Source of the DNA: an uncultured Christensenellaceae bacterium
Lineage (GTDB): Bacteria; Bacillota; Clostridia; Christensenellales; CAG-314
Length of the DNA: 51,863 nucleotides
Direction: 5' to 3'
Assembly (NCBI GenBank): GCA_910587795.1
Contig: CAJUNH010000011.1
Location: 1-51,863, forward strand
Shown: positions 1-8,067 of the stretch, one piece after another
How the letters are laid out: every line of letters begins with the position of its first letter
Numbering within the stretch: position 1 is the first letter of the stretch
Program-made: the position numbers and the translations under genes
Notes under the pieces: model-generated
What the model saw: only the letters and a program-made list of their open reading frames with translations
Databases searched by the model: none
Told to the model about the DNA's origin: nothing

Positions 1-1018
1 GGTTCTGTATGTAAGTAAAGGCGGTTTTGCCGTAATATTGTTTTTCTAATCCGCAAGCTTCGGTATAAAAGGTGTTTTTCCATTTTTCGATTACTCTGTT
101 ATCCCACTCTGTATTCAGATAACTTAAATGAATTTTATTCATCTCGGGTAAACACGATTCAATATCGTGAAGCGTACTGTCGGGAACGGTAACTTCGCCG
201 CCGAACGGCAAATGAGAGTTTTGGACGCTTAAAAAATTTATATCGCGCTCTCTGTTACGGTAGGTACCCAAGTCACTTTCGGAGCCCAGATATCCGTCGT
301 TGTATAAGCCTAATCTATAAGCCTTTTCGTCGGGCGATATCGAAATATCTTCAACTTTGTCGTCAGATACGTTAATATAATTGTATATCATTTCAGGCGT
401 CCGCACCAACACGGGTATTTCGGAAGCGACGGTTAAAAAAGCGTTTATAATCGGTGTTATATGCTCCGGATTTGCCGCCGCACTCGTATGCATTTCGCCC
501 CAGGGACCTATAAGTCCCGTTTCAATAGCAGTGACTGTATTTACATAACGGTTGAGCACAGAACAAACACTCTCGATATGCTCCAGCATTACTTCGAGAG
601 ACGGCTCCTTATCGGCACTGCCGTTATAACCGGGATCGTAAGCAAACCTCACGATCGCATTTTTGTCGTTTTCTTTAAGAAAATAAAGCAATGCGTCCAA
701 CCCTTCCAGCGCATCATCGGTGAGCGGCTTGTCGGCCGCGTTATTTACCTTCGCCGAAAACGCGCTTATATCGCAACGCAAATGATATAGTTGCGTTTGA
801 GAATTTATTATTCCCTTATTGTACGTCGCTCCGTTTTCGTTGATTTTGACATATACGGGACGGTAAAATCCCTGGTCGGGATTAGATATTTCTTCCGTGC
901 TTTCCTCGTAATTCAAATCCTGAACGTGCTTTTCGCCTGAGTCGATTTTATCGCATGAGGCAAAAAGCGCGGCAATGATAAAAACCGATAAAATTATCGC
1001 TGTTAATCTTACTTTCAT
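1..1018 (-). CDS. DUF4874/DUF4832-type lipoprotein, 3' end beyond window
   Basis: An open frame runs on the minus strand from ATG at 1018 to the left edge without a stop, about 339 codons, so the C-terminus is missing. The N-terminus is a lipoprotein signal (basic MKVR start, hydrophobic stretch, ALFASC lipobox with Cys at about residue 22). After a short linker it reads NPDQGFYRP, then a run with RCDISAF, LKENDKNAIVRFAYDPG and ETGLIGPWGEMHTS, the pattern of DUF4874 followed by DUF4832, families of secreted proteins with a predicted glycosidase-like barrel. I infer a surface-exposed lipoprotein, perhaps carbohydrate-active; no substrate can be named. An AAGGAT ribosome site lies just upstream and a promoter at 1055-1083. 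The family call is by motif memory and is moderately secure; the lipoprotein call is stronger. Confidence 0.72.
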   Translation of the reverse strand, partial: MKVRLTAIILSVFIIAALFASCDKIDSGEKHVQDLNYEESTEEISNPDQGFYRPVYVKINENGATYNKGIINSQTQLYHLRCDISAFSAKVNNAADKPLTDDALEGLDALLYFLKENDKNAIVRFAYDPGYNGSADKEPSLEVMLEHIESVCSVLNRYVNTVTAIETGLIGPWGEMHTSAAANPEHITPIINAFLTVASEIPVLVRTPEMIYNYINVSDDKVEDISISPDEKAYRLGLYNDGYLGSESDLGTYRNRERDINFLSVQNSHLPFGGEVTVPDSTLHDIESCLPEMNKIHLSYLNTEWDNRVIEKWKNTFYTEACGLEKQYYGKTAFTYIQN

Positions 1019-1054
1019 ATATAAAATCCTTATGTTTTTTACAAATGTAAGGTA

Positions 1055-1083
1055 ATTGTATCATATCGTAAATAATAAAACAA
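1055..1083 (-). promoter_or_regulatory. Sigma-A-type promoter of the DUF4832-type lipoprotein gene
   Basis: On the minus strand TTGTTT (1078-1083) and TACAAT (1055-1060) are separated by 17 bp, with a TG one base before the -10 (extended -10). The gene starts about 40 bp downstream. Confidence 0.6.
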
Positions 1084-1371
1084 GCGGTTGACAATGAGGA
1101 AATTTATGTATTATGTGCGTATTACCAGTTAAAAACATTGGCAGTAATACCTGTTCCAAAACTTGTTTGTTGTAAAATGTTTAAACGTCTGTAATGGTAT
1201 TGTTGTAATCCGTAATACTGCACTTCGTTTCGTGGCGTTCGCCCTCGCAATGCTCGGCTGAGCAATAGGTCGTGAGTTCGCTTAATCGAGCGTAAGCGGC
1301 ATCACGAAGCCGAAAGGCGGAGTATTCTCTTCACCGGCGCAAGCCTTTTGCTAATGCGGTGGGTTTTTTAC
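1084..1371 (+). other. Intergenic structured element, possible small RNA
   Basis: No protein gene is visible in the gap 1019-1448. The plus strand has a TTGACA at 1088-1093 with TATTAT 15 bp on, or TTATGT 17 bp on. A GC-richer block follows at about 1215-1326 whose two ends are imperfect inverted repeats (AATACTGCACTTCG near the left, CGGAGTATTC at the right). Inside are small hairpins: TGCTC/GAGCA near 1250-1265 and TCGTGA/TCACGA spanning about 1270-1307. The block ends at a terminator-like hairpin at 1333-1366. It may be a small RNA or a decayed palindromic repeat; I do not recognise a known class. Confidence 0.3.
1333..1366 (+). terminator. Intrinsic terminator-like hairpin
   Basis: ACCGGC pairs with GCGGT around an inner GCAA/TTGC stem, and a GGGTTTTTT run follows. 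No plus-strand protein gene lies upstream, which is why it may end a small RNA. Confidence 0.4.
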
Positions 1372-1448
1372 TTATCGTTTACAAATTTAATAGCTTATTT
1401 GGCAAAAGTATTGTATAATCTAGCTAATATTAATTTAGGTAAAAATTT

Positions 1449-2132
1449 ATGAAACGCTGTTTACAAACACTTCTGGTATCGTTTATATTTTTAATAGTAA
1501 CGTCGTTCGTGGGATACGTTGCGCAGTATATTTCTTTGACGTTTTGGTGGACGTTCGGCATAGCAAGCGGCATTCTTGTTGTCGGCGCGCTGCTAGCCGT
1601 AATTTTACGTAAAAATCGTTTATACAAGTATTTTACAATTTTTATCAATGCGGTGTCTATGGGTTTTTATTTGCGCAGTTGGTATATTAACCGTGGGTTT
1701 AACAATCCTCTGTGGTTGATGTTATGCGTTGCAATGCTGGCCACGGCATATTTATTTGTAATTATGCTTGTATCAGCTATTCCGCGTTTACAAAAATTCC
1801 GCTTTTGGTTTACGACGGGTTTTATATTGCTGTCTATTACCGGATATTTATTGTTGGTTTTTCTTACTGCTACAACTTGGGTGTCCACCTTGGGTTATTT
1901 CGGTTTGATTCAGTTGGGTTTTGCCCTCAGTTTGTCCGCAAAGGAAAATGAACGGCTTACAGCTTGGCAGCTTTCGTCCTATTCGGTTGCATTGTGCGCA
2001 ATCATCATTGCAATAATCGCTTTGGGCGGCGACGGCTTGGGCGACTTGTTTGACGGGCTTGGCAGCGGCGTCGATATAGGCGGAAAAAAAGATAAAAAAG
2101 GCTTGGGCGATTTAAACGGAAAAACAAAATAA
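1449..2132 (+). CDS. Polytopic membrane protein of unknown function
   Basis: 227 aa. The frame shows about six or seven hydrophobic segments (roughly residues 6-28, 31-53, 62-78, 88-110, 118-141, 145-160 and 177-193). A glycine- and lysine-rich tail (GGDGLGDLFDGLGSG, then KKDKKGLGDLNGKTK) is probably cytoplasmic. I do not recognise a family and see no catalytic motif. TATAAT at 1414-1419 is a plausible -10 without a good -35, and the ribosome site is weak (TTTAGGTAAAAATTT). The gene stands alone, with a structured intergenic element upstream and the convergent rpsT downstream. Confidence 0.7.
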   Translation: MKRCLQTLLVSFIFLIVTSFVGYVAQYISLTFWWTFGIASGILVVGALLAVILRKNRLYKYFTIFINAVSMGFYLRSWYINRGFNNPLWLMLCVAMLATAYLFVIMLVSAIPRLQKFRFWFTTGFILLSITGYLLLVFLTATTWVSTLGYFGLIQLGFALSLSAKENERLTAWQLSSYSVALCAIIIAIIALGGDGLGDLFDGLGSGVDIGGKKDKKGLGDLNGKTK

Positions 2133-2271
2133 TTAATTTAGCATATGTTACATACGGCTGTCGTTTTAATTTTTTCCGTGCGGTCGTTTGCCGTAAATTA
2201 ATACAATAATACTGACTTTTATTTTTTTAATCTATTTCAAAAAACGTAAACAAAATAAATATTCATAATAA

Positions 2272-2301
2272 AAACGGCACGGATTTAACCCCGTGCCGTT
2301 T
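2272..2301 (-). terminator. Intrinsic terminator of rpsT
   Basis: An 11-bp perfect stem (AAACGGCACGG / CCGTGCCGTTT) with an 8-nt loop, followed on the minus strand by TTTTATTATG. It sits 15 bp after the rpsT stop and could also stop the convergent gene. Confidence 0.85.
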
Positions 2302-2316
2302 AAGTTTCAGTAAAAA

Positions 2317-2916
2317 TTATTTAATTTCGTCTACAGCTTCGCTTTCGGTTGCTTCAACTTTTTTTGTCGCAGCTTTTTTAGTTGCGGTTTTCTTAGCGGT
2401 AGTAGCGGCAGTGCCGTCTTTTGAAGCAGCTGTCTTTTTCGTTGTCGCCTTTTCCTCTTTGGGTGCCTTAGGAGCAGCAGCCTTCTTTGTAGTTTTCTTA
2501 GCGGGAGCGGGGGCTTTTGCGGCTTCCTTAGCCTTTTTAGCCTCGTTTCTTTGCGCCTTGATAGCTGCGGCTTCTTCTGCCTTTTTAGCTGCGGCTGCCT
2601 TTTGCTCTGCTTGCTTCAACGTCTTAGCGTCAACCTTAACAACGATTACGCCTCTTTCAAGCTGAGACAAGGTTTTGGAAATTTGCGCCTTTTTGCGGTT
2701 AGCGGCGTTTTTGTGGATAACGTGCTTAATTGCTGCGTTATCGATTTTAGAACTTGCAACAGGCAATAATTGTTTTGCAAGTGCAATGTCGCCGTTGCTG
2801 ATAGCGGCGTTAAACTTTTTAATAGCCGTTTGCATTTGCGAACGGATCATTTGATTTTGAAGCTTTTTTGTTGCTGTAACAGAAACTCTTTTTTCTGCGG
2901 ATTTAATATTTGGCAT
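2317..2916 (-). CDS. rpsT: 30S ribosomal protein S20 with a long Ala/Lys-rich tail
   Basis: 199 aa, against about 85-90 aa for a normal S20. Residues 1 to about 90 are the S20 helical bundle that binds 16S rRNA early in 30S assembly: MPNIKSAEKRV start, SQMQTAIKKF, and IHKNAANRKKAQISKTL near the end. From about residue 98 the protein becomes a low-complexity stretch of A, K, E, T and P (KKAEEAAAIKAQRNEAKKAKEAAKAP, then repeated KKTATKKAA-like units), ending acidic in VDEIK. The start is secure: AAGGAG lies 8 nt upstream and the N-terminus is canonical. The gene is monocistronic between its own promoter and terminator. The tail resembles the basic disordered tails other ribosomal proteins carry in some lineages; its role is unknown. 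Confidence 0.95.
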   Translation of the reverse strand: MPNIKSAEKRVSVTATKKLQNQMIRSQMQTAIKKFNAAISNGDIALAKQLLPVASSKIDNAAIKHVIHKNAANRKKAQISKTLSQLERGVIVVKVDAKTLKQAEQKAAAAKKAEEAAAIKAQRNEAKKAKEAAKAPAPAKKTTKKAAAPKAPKEEKATTKKTAASKDGTAATTAKKTATKKAATKKVEATESEAVDEIK

Positions 2917-2959
2917 TAGTATCTCCTTAATTCACAATATACCATTTTTATGCTTATTA

Positions 2960-2988
2960 ATATTACCACACTTTATATATTTGTGCAA
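2960..2988 (-). promoter_or_regulatory. Promoter of rpsT
   Basis: On the minus strand TTGCAC (2983-2988), 17 bp, TAATAT (2960-2965), with a TGG extended -10. It is about 44 bp before the rpsT start. Confidence 0.7.
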
Positions 2989-3123
2989 CAGTTTTAAGCA
3001 ATTTAACGCAAAAGTTTTTTATCCCGTCAAATTATTGTTTAAAACAAATCTGCGATTTTAACATTTTGCGGAAATTTCCATCGTAAAATAGTAGGGCGTA
3101 TAAATATTATTAGAGGTGGCGTT

Positions 3124-3810
3124 GTGTTGACAATAGGTATATTAGACGACGGGATAGGCGTTTTCAGTACGTACGACAAATTAAAACAGGCGGTATGCGC
3201 AAACTTTATTATACAGTTGTTAGACGACAGTTTCCCTCTAAGCCGAGCGTCCGCGTCGGCATTGTTTAATATCGGCAAAAAGGCAATCGACAATTTAACG
3301 GATATGGGCTGCGACGTTATAGTCCTTTCGTCCGCGGCGCTTTCGTCGTTGTACAAGCGTTTTACCTCGGTTTCTTCCGTTCCGTTATACAGCTGCGACG
3401 CGCCCGTTATGCACGCCTGTACTTATACCGCGTCCAACGTGTTGGTCTGCTGCGACGGCAGCTATTGTCGCCGACATTCTTTGCCTAACGTAATGTATTG
3501 CGTAATGGATAACTTTTCTCAAATTGCCGAAACCGCGCAGGAACAGCAGATAGTAGACTATATCGAACAATCTGTTTCGTGTTACGTCGGGCAGTTCGAC
3601 TGCGTGGCTCTTGCGGGCAGCAGTATGAATACTTATAAGGGCTGTTTTCGCCGCGTTTGTCCCAATGTGCGTATATTCGACAGCTTGGACGGCGTTGCCC
3701 GCAGAATCCGCAAAAAGTATAAACGTACGTCTGCCGACGACGGGTTCTGCCGAGTGATAAACGGTAAAGGCGATGATATAAGCGAAAAATACCGTGCTTT
3801 TTTTGAATAA
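3124..3810 (+). CDS. Glutamate/aspartate racemase-fold protein lacking both catalytic cysteines
   Basis: 228 aa from a GTG start (AGAGGTGG lies 5 nt upstream). The layout follows MurI: the N-terminal IGILDDGIGVFSTYDKL matches IGxFDSGxGGL; DVIVLSSAALSSLY sits where MurI has the first active-site cysteine (VIACNTATA); VPLYSCDAPV follows; then FDCVALAGSSMNTYKG sits where the second is found (LxLGCTHYPLL); and VRIFDSLDGVARRI matches the C-terminal IDSGxxxARR. Both catalytic Cys positions appear as Ser and Gly, so racemisation of Glu to D-Glu for peptidoglycan is unlikely. The alignment is mine, by eye. It may be a sensor or a moonlighting paralog; the true murI must be elsewhere. It stands alone, followed by the EF-G-like gene with its own promoter. 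Confidence 0.65.
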   Translation: MLTIGILDDGIGVFSTYDKLKQAVCANFIIQLLDDSFPLSRASASALFNIGKKAIDNLTDMGCDVIVLSSAALSSLYKRFTSVSSVPLYSCDAPVMHACTYTASNVLVCCDGSYCRRHSLPNVMYCVMDNFSQIAETAQEQQIVDYIEQSVSCYVGQFDCVALAGSSMNTYKGCFRRVCPNVRIFDSLDGVARRIRKKYKRTSADDGFCRVINGKGDDISEKYRAFFE

Positions 3811-3822
3811 ATAAGTAAATAA

Positions 3823-3865
3823 ATTTTCAATACCTATTGAAATTCGGTTTTGGATAGTATATAAT
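3823..3865 (+). promoter_or_regulatory. Promoter of the EF-G-like gene with an overlapping palindrome
   Basis: TTGAAA (3837-3842), 17 bp, TATAAT (3860-3865). A near-perfect inverted repeat, TTTCAATA-CC-TATTGAAA (about 3824-3842), covers the -35 and could be an operator. A small hairpin (AATCGG/CCGATT) follows in the leader near 3883-3905. Confidence 0.65.
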
Positions 3866-3944
3866 ATTTTATGATGGTTTTAGTAATCGGCGGTTTAAAC
3901 CGATTAAATTAATATCTAACCAATATAAAATAGGAGTATTTACA

Positions 3945-5990
3945 ATGGCAGTTTACGCAAAAGACATTAGAAACATTGCTCTTATCGGGCACAGCGGCGA
4001 AGGAAAAACTACGCTTGCCGAAGCAATTTTGTTTAACGCAGGAGCAATCGACCGTCAAGGTAAGGTCGACGACGGCAACTCTGTAATGGACTTCGACGCC
4101 GAGGAAACGTCGCGCCATATATCAATAAGCCTGTCCGTGGCTAATTGCACCTACAAAGGCACTAAGCTTAATATTATAGACGTTCCCGGTTATTTTGACT
4201 TCGAGTGCGAAATGCTGGAAGCTTTGTCCGTTGCCGACAGTGCGATTATCGTAACCAGCGCAACCGGCTCGATGTCGGTAGGTACGGAAAAAGCGTTGGA
4301 ATATTGTGCGGAGCATAAAATACCTTCGTTAGTGTTTGTTAGCGGTATCGACAAGGAAAACGCCAATTATTCTGCCACGGTAGAATCGATTAAAGCTAAA
4401 TTTGCCAAGGCAGTATCTATAATCGTCCCCGAACTTAACGGTCACAAAATGGTGGGTTACGTGGACGTGGTTTCGGGAACGTATCTTAATTTTAACAATA
4501 AAGGCGAAACGGCAATACCTGCGTCTTTGCAGGGCGAATACGACGCCGCACGCGCTTCGCTGATAGAAATTGCCGCCGAAAGCGACGACGGCTTGATGAT
4601 GAAATTCTTTGACGGAGAAGAACTGACCCAGGAGGAAATTACCCGCGGTTTCGCCGCAGGCGTTTTAGGCGGAACGGCAATTCCCGTGCTTGCCGGTTCC
4701 GGTCTTACAAATAAGGGCGTAATCAACCTTATGGACACAATCGTAGGCTCTTTGCCCAGTCCTGCAATAAGGGCAACAAAGGATGTAAACGGCAAGGTTA
4801 TCCCCGCCGACGAAAAAGCCCCCGTTGTGCTGCGCGTGTTTAAGACTATTGCCGACCCGTTTGTAGGCAGACTGTCTTTGTTTAAGGTTATAAGCGGTAC
4901 GCTTAAAAGCGGTATGACTTTAAAGAACGTCACAAGCGACGCTACGGAAAAAATAAGCGCCGTATACTTTATGAAAGGTAAAAAGCAGGAAACTGCCGAT
5001 TGCGCTTGCGCCGGCGATTTGGCGGCGTTGGCAAAACTTTCGGCAACCTCTACGGGCGACGTGCTTTGCGAAGGCGCAGAGGTCAAGCTTGTTACTGTGG
5101 AATTGCCCCGTCCCGTATATTCGCGCGCGGTATATGCCGCAAAGAAAGGCGACGAAGACAAGGTTTTCGGTGGTCTGTCCAAACTTAAAGACGAAGATAT
5201 TGCATTTACGGTAACAAAAGATCCCGATACCGGCGAAATGCTTTTGCAAGGTTTGGGCGAAACCCAACTCGACGTTATTTGCAAAAAACTTAAATCAAAG
5301 TTTAACTGCGAAGCGCTGCTGCAAGATCCGCGTATTCCCTACCGCGAAACTATCCGTAAACAAGCCGAAGGCGAAGGCAAACACAAAAAGCAGTCGGGCG
5401 GCGCAGGACAATACGGTCACTGTAAAGTACGCTTCGAGCCGGGAGCCGCGGACGGCGTATTCGAGTTTGTCGACGCAGTAGTAGGCGGCACCGTTCCCCG
5501 TCAATTTATTCCTTCGGTCGAAAAGGGTCTGCGCGCTGCAATTAACGAGGGCGTTCTTGCAGGATACCCGATGGTCAACCTTAAATGTACGTTATTCGAC
5601 GGATCTACGCACCCCGTCGACGGAAAGGATATTGCATTCCAGCTTGCCGCAAAAATAGCTTATAAAGAAGGCTGCTTAAAGGCTGGTCCGGTGTTGTTAG
5701 AACCTGTCTACGAACTTAAAATTACAATCCCCGCCGATTATTTGGGCGACGTAATGGGCGATATGAACAAACGCCGCGGCCGTATAATGGGTACCGAGGG
5801 CTTAGGCGGCAAACAAGTTGTAACAGCCGAAGCTCCCTTGGGCGAAATTTTGAAATACGCAACCGATTTAAGGAGTATGACTCAAGGCCGCGGCAAGTAC
5901 GAAATGAAATTTGCCCGTTACGAAGAAGTTCCTCCTGCGTCCGTTGCAAAGATAGTGGAAGAGGCAAAGAAGCTTCGCGCCGAAGAATAA
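3945..5990 (+). CDS. EF-G-like translational GTPase (FusA paralog)
   Basis: 681 aa with EF-G domain order. The GTPase domain has a P-loop GHSGEGKTT near residue 15 and G3 as DVPGYFDF, where Tyr replaces the usual histidine after DTPG. The NKxD motif reads SGID (VFVSGIDKEN), losing the usual Asn and Lys. Domain II is at about 285-380. Domains III-V contain the typical GGAGQYGHCKVRFEP, VPRQFIPSVEKG and RRGRIMG elements. This is the EF-G-like group found next to canonical FusA in many Firmicutes; its exact role is not settled (a translocation or stress variant is often proposed). The start has AGGAG 9 nt upstream and the N-terminus MAVYAKDIRNIALIGH is typical of the group. A consensus promoter lies upstream and a hairpin downstream. 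Canonical fusA is expected elsewhere. Confidence 0.9.
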   Translation: MAVYAKDIRNIALIGHSGEGKTTLAEAILFNAGAIDRQGKVDDGNSVMDFDAEETSRHISISLSVANCTYKGTKLNIIDVPGYFDFECEMLEALSVADSAIIVTSATGSMSVGTEKALEYCAEHKIPSLVFVSGIDKENANYSATVESIKAKFAKAVSIIVPELNGHKMVGYVDVVSGTYLNFNNKGETAIPASLQGEYDAARASLIEIAAESDDGLMMKFFDGEELTQEEITRGFAAGVLGGTAIPVLAGSGLTNKGVINLMDTIVGSLPSPAIRATKDVNGKVIPADEKAPVVLRVFKTIADPFVGRLSLFKVISGTLKSGMTLKNVTSDATEKISAVYFMKGKKQETADCACAGDLAALAKLSATSTGDVLCEGAEVKLVTVELPRPVYSRAVYAAKKGDEDKVFGGLSKLKDEDIAFTVTKDPDTGEMLLQGLGETQLDVICKKLKSKFNCEALLQDPRIPYRETIRKQAEGEGKHKKQSGGAGQYGHCKVRFEPGAADGVFEFVDAVVGGTVPRQFIPSVEKGLRAAINEGVLAGYPMVNLKCTLFDGSTHPVDGKDIAFQLAAKIAYKEGCLKAGPVLLEPVYELKITIPADYLGDVMGDMNKRRGRIMGTEGLGGKQVVTAEAPLGEILKYATDLRSMTQGRGKYEMKFARYEEVPPASVAKIVEEAKKLRAEE

Positions 5991-6010
5991 TATCTTTAAT
6001 AGATAAATAT

Positions 6011-6040
6011 CCCGTAAGGAAATATCTTTGCGGGCTATTT
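6011..6040 (+). terminator. Probable terminator after the EF-G-like gene
   Basis: CCCGTAAGG pairs with CTTTGCGGG (9 bp with two wobbles, 6-nt loop), 20 bp after the stop. The following T-run is weak (CTATTTGTAT). Confidence 0.5.
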
Positions 6041-6226
6041 GTATATTGCCAAGCAATTAAGTTGCCGATAAATCGTTTATTTTTTTAAATATTTAACAAA
6101 ATTTTTAAAAATTTATATATCGTAAATAAAGCAGAAGAGGAGGGGGTGTGCATTAGATTTACGGCGGTTTTCGAATGTTACTAATTATTATTTGACAAAA
6201 TATTAAAAAAACAAAGGAGGATAAAT

Positions 6227-7201
6227 ATGACAAAATTGAACAAAAAAGCGGCTTTGGTTAGCTTTATAGTGTGCGCAGTGTTGCTTGTGCTGTGCTGCGT
6301 AGGCGGCAACGTAAGTGCGTCTGCCGCGCAAATTGGCGCGGAAAAAGCGGCAAGCAGTAAATTTGCCGGCGGTTCGGGGACGGCTTCCGACCCGTACCTG
6401 ATTTCCAACGAAACTCAATTACTGGCTATTAATAACAATCTCACGGCTCATTATCGCTTAACAAACGATATTACTTTGAGCAACTACGAGTGGATACCTA
6501 TCGGCGGTTATTATAACGGCAGCGAAAGTGACGTATTTAACGGTACGCTTGACGGCAGCGGGTACTCGATTTCTAATCTTCAAAGATATTCGGACATAAC
6601 CGTAAAAAACGACCGCATATATTTCGGTATGTTCAGTCGCATAGGCAGCAGCGGCGTCGTCAAAAATCTTACAATGAGTAACTGCAAAATAAGCATGGCA
6701 GGTCCTAACGTTAACAACTCAAAGCTCCGTGTATTTGTAGGGGCTGTTGCTGGTTCGGTAAGAGGTATTATAAGCAGCGTATCGGTTTACGGTACGGTAA
6801 ATTACGATATTCAAGCTAACGGGATGTCTTACGTAGGTTCGGTTGCGGGCGCAGCTTACGCGGCAAGGGTAACAAACTGTACAAACTACGCAGTAATTAC
6901 CAGCGGACGCTATTCCGGCGGAGCGGGCGGAATAGCAGGCCACAGCGCGTATACTACTTTTAACAGCTGTGCAAATTACGGTGAAATAATTGCAAAATGT
7001 ACGTCCTGGGGCGGCTCGGCAGCAGCCGGCGGAATCGTAGGCGAATTGTACCAAAATAACGTGCAAAATTGGTGGGATTACTTTGTTTCCTGTTACAGCT
7101 CGGAGTCATTATTAAGTACGAAGGATTTTGGTGGGGGACCTACTCGCAAAAAATATACCGGACAGCATTATGCCGCGCCTTCTCCTTACGAATATTATTA
7201 A
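6227..7201 (+). CDS. Secreted GLUG-repeat-like beta-helix surface protein
   Basis: 324 aa with a clear Sec signal (TKLNKKAA, then a hydrophobic core VSFIVCAVLLVLCC, cleavage likely near VSASAA). The mature part opens with GTASDPYLISNETQLLAI and YRLTNDITL, the phrase that begins many GLUG-motif or right-handed beta-helix adhesins. Repeats follow of the form YFGMFSRIGSSGVVKNLTM, FVGAVAGSVRGIISSVSV and AGGIAGHSAYTTFNSC, the G-x-hydrophobic-x-G turns of GLUG-type modules. No LPXTG or other anchor is visible at the C-terminus (SPYEYY). AGGAGG 6 nt before ATG fixes the start. It lies 26 bp ahead of the first ABC permease and might be co-transcribed with the exporter. Function as a surface or secreted binding protein is inference. 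Confidence 0.7.
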   Translation: MTKLNKKAALVSFIVCAVLLVLCCVGGNVSASAAQIGAEKAASSKFAGGSGTASDPYLISNETQLLAINNNLTAHYRLTNDITLSNYEWIPIGGYYNGSESDVFNGTLDGSGYSISNLQRYSDITVKNDRIYFGMFSRIGSSGVVKNLTMSNCKISMAGPNVNNSKLRVFVGAVAGSVRGIISSVSVYGTVNYDIQANGMSYVGSVAGAAYAARVTNCTNYAVITSGRYSGGAGGIAGHSAYTTFNSCANYGEIIAKCTSWGGSAAAGGIVGELYQNNVQNWWDYFVSCYSSESLLSTKDFGGGPTRKKYTGQHYAAPSPYEYY

Positions 7202-7227
7202 TTTCTTGTCTCGGAGGAAAAATACTT

Positions 7228-8067
7228 ATGCTAAAAGCGTTGCGTTACGATTTCTATAAAATATTAAAATCCAAGGCATTGCTCGGCGTTTTTGTTGCGT
7301 CCGTTTGCTTGTCTTTTTTGGACGCGCTTTTGGTAGGGTTTTATTACGGTGAAACATGTGTTTGTCGAAGTTTGAGTGTACCTATGTTGGTTCAGTATTT
7401 GCCTTTGGTTTTCACGGTGCCGTTTGCGTGTAAGGATTTTTCCTCTAAGTTTATTAAGAACGTTTTTCCCGAGTATTCTCTAAAAGACAAGATTTGTTAC
7501 GTATTGTCTAAAATAGTGTATATTTTCGCCGTTAACCTTATATGGTACGTAGTGTTTTTCCTGTCGTACTGTGCGTTTGTTTCTGTGCGTTGCCACGTGC
7601 AAAACGTGCCCTTTGTATTTGAATATATACGTTACGACGGAACTGTTGCTGTTTCCGCGTCGCAAGGAATATTCCAGTATTTCTGTGTCATTATTAATGC
7701 ATTTGCCGTGGAAATGGTTTTGCTGTTTTTGAGTGTTTTAATGAAAAAGGAGTACTTTATATTGGTAGCTTTTATTCTCTATTATTTTCTGTCGCCGAGT
7801 ATGTACGACGCATTTAATGAAGCGATTGGAATTGATGAGTTTGACGCCAGTTTTCAACGTATTCAATGGTTTACTGTGTTTGGGATGCAATATAAGATCA
7901 GAGACTTGCCTCCCGGTAACGAGAATACTGTTTCTGCACTGTACACACGAAGTTTTCTAATTTCATTTGGGTACTCGGCTTTGTTCGGTTTTTTGAGTTG
8001 TTTGGTAGTTGCAAAAAAAGGGACGTTTAAAGCGAAGAAGACTATAAAGAAGGTTACGAGCGGCTAA
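7228..8067 (+). CDS. ABC-2-type exporter permease, copy 1
   Basis: 279 aa with about six hydrophobic spans: residues 17-35, 46-62, 93-118 (IVYIFAVNLIWYVVFFLSYCAFV), 150-170, 178-195 and a last one near 250-270. The opening MLKALRYDFYKILKSKALL is typical of ABC-2 permeases of the bacitracin/lantibiotic immunity type (BcrB/LanE-like). It would pair with the ATPase at 9860. The ATG at 7228 is chosen over an upstream in-frame start because GGAGG lies 10 nt before it and the tandem copies start identically. From position 7366 on, the DNA appears identical to copy 2. Substrate unknown; peptide or antibiotic export is inferred from the ATPase type. Confidence 0.8.
   Translation: MLKALRYDFYKILKSKALLGVFVASVCLSFLDALLVGFYYGETCVCRSLSVPMLVQYLPLVFTVPFACKDFSSKFIKNVFPEYSLKDKICYVLSKIVYIFAVNLIWYVVFFLSYCAFVSVRCHVQNVPFVFEYIRYDGTVAVSASQGIFQYFCVIINAFAVEMVLLFLSVLMKKEYFILVAFILYYFLSPSMYDAFNEAIGIDEFDASFQRIQWFTVFGMQYKIRDLPPGNENTVSALYTRSFLISFGYSALFGFLSCLVVAKKGTFKAKKTIKKVTSG

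Noticed and set aside
461..790. 109-codon frame on the plus strand
   Set aside because: Antisense to the partial lipoprotein gene, which has a signal peptide, promoter and ribosome site.
4457..5284. 275-codon frame on the minus strand
   Set aside because: Antisense to the EF-G-like gene, no promoter or ribosome site, Ser/Pro/Thr-rich as expected for a shadow frame.
7069..7227. N-terminal extension of permease copy 1
   Set aside because: It overlaps the end of the secreted protein gene in another frame; copies 2 and 3 begin at the equivalent of 7228.
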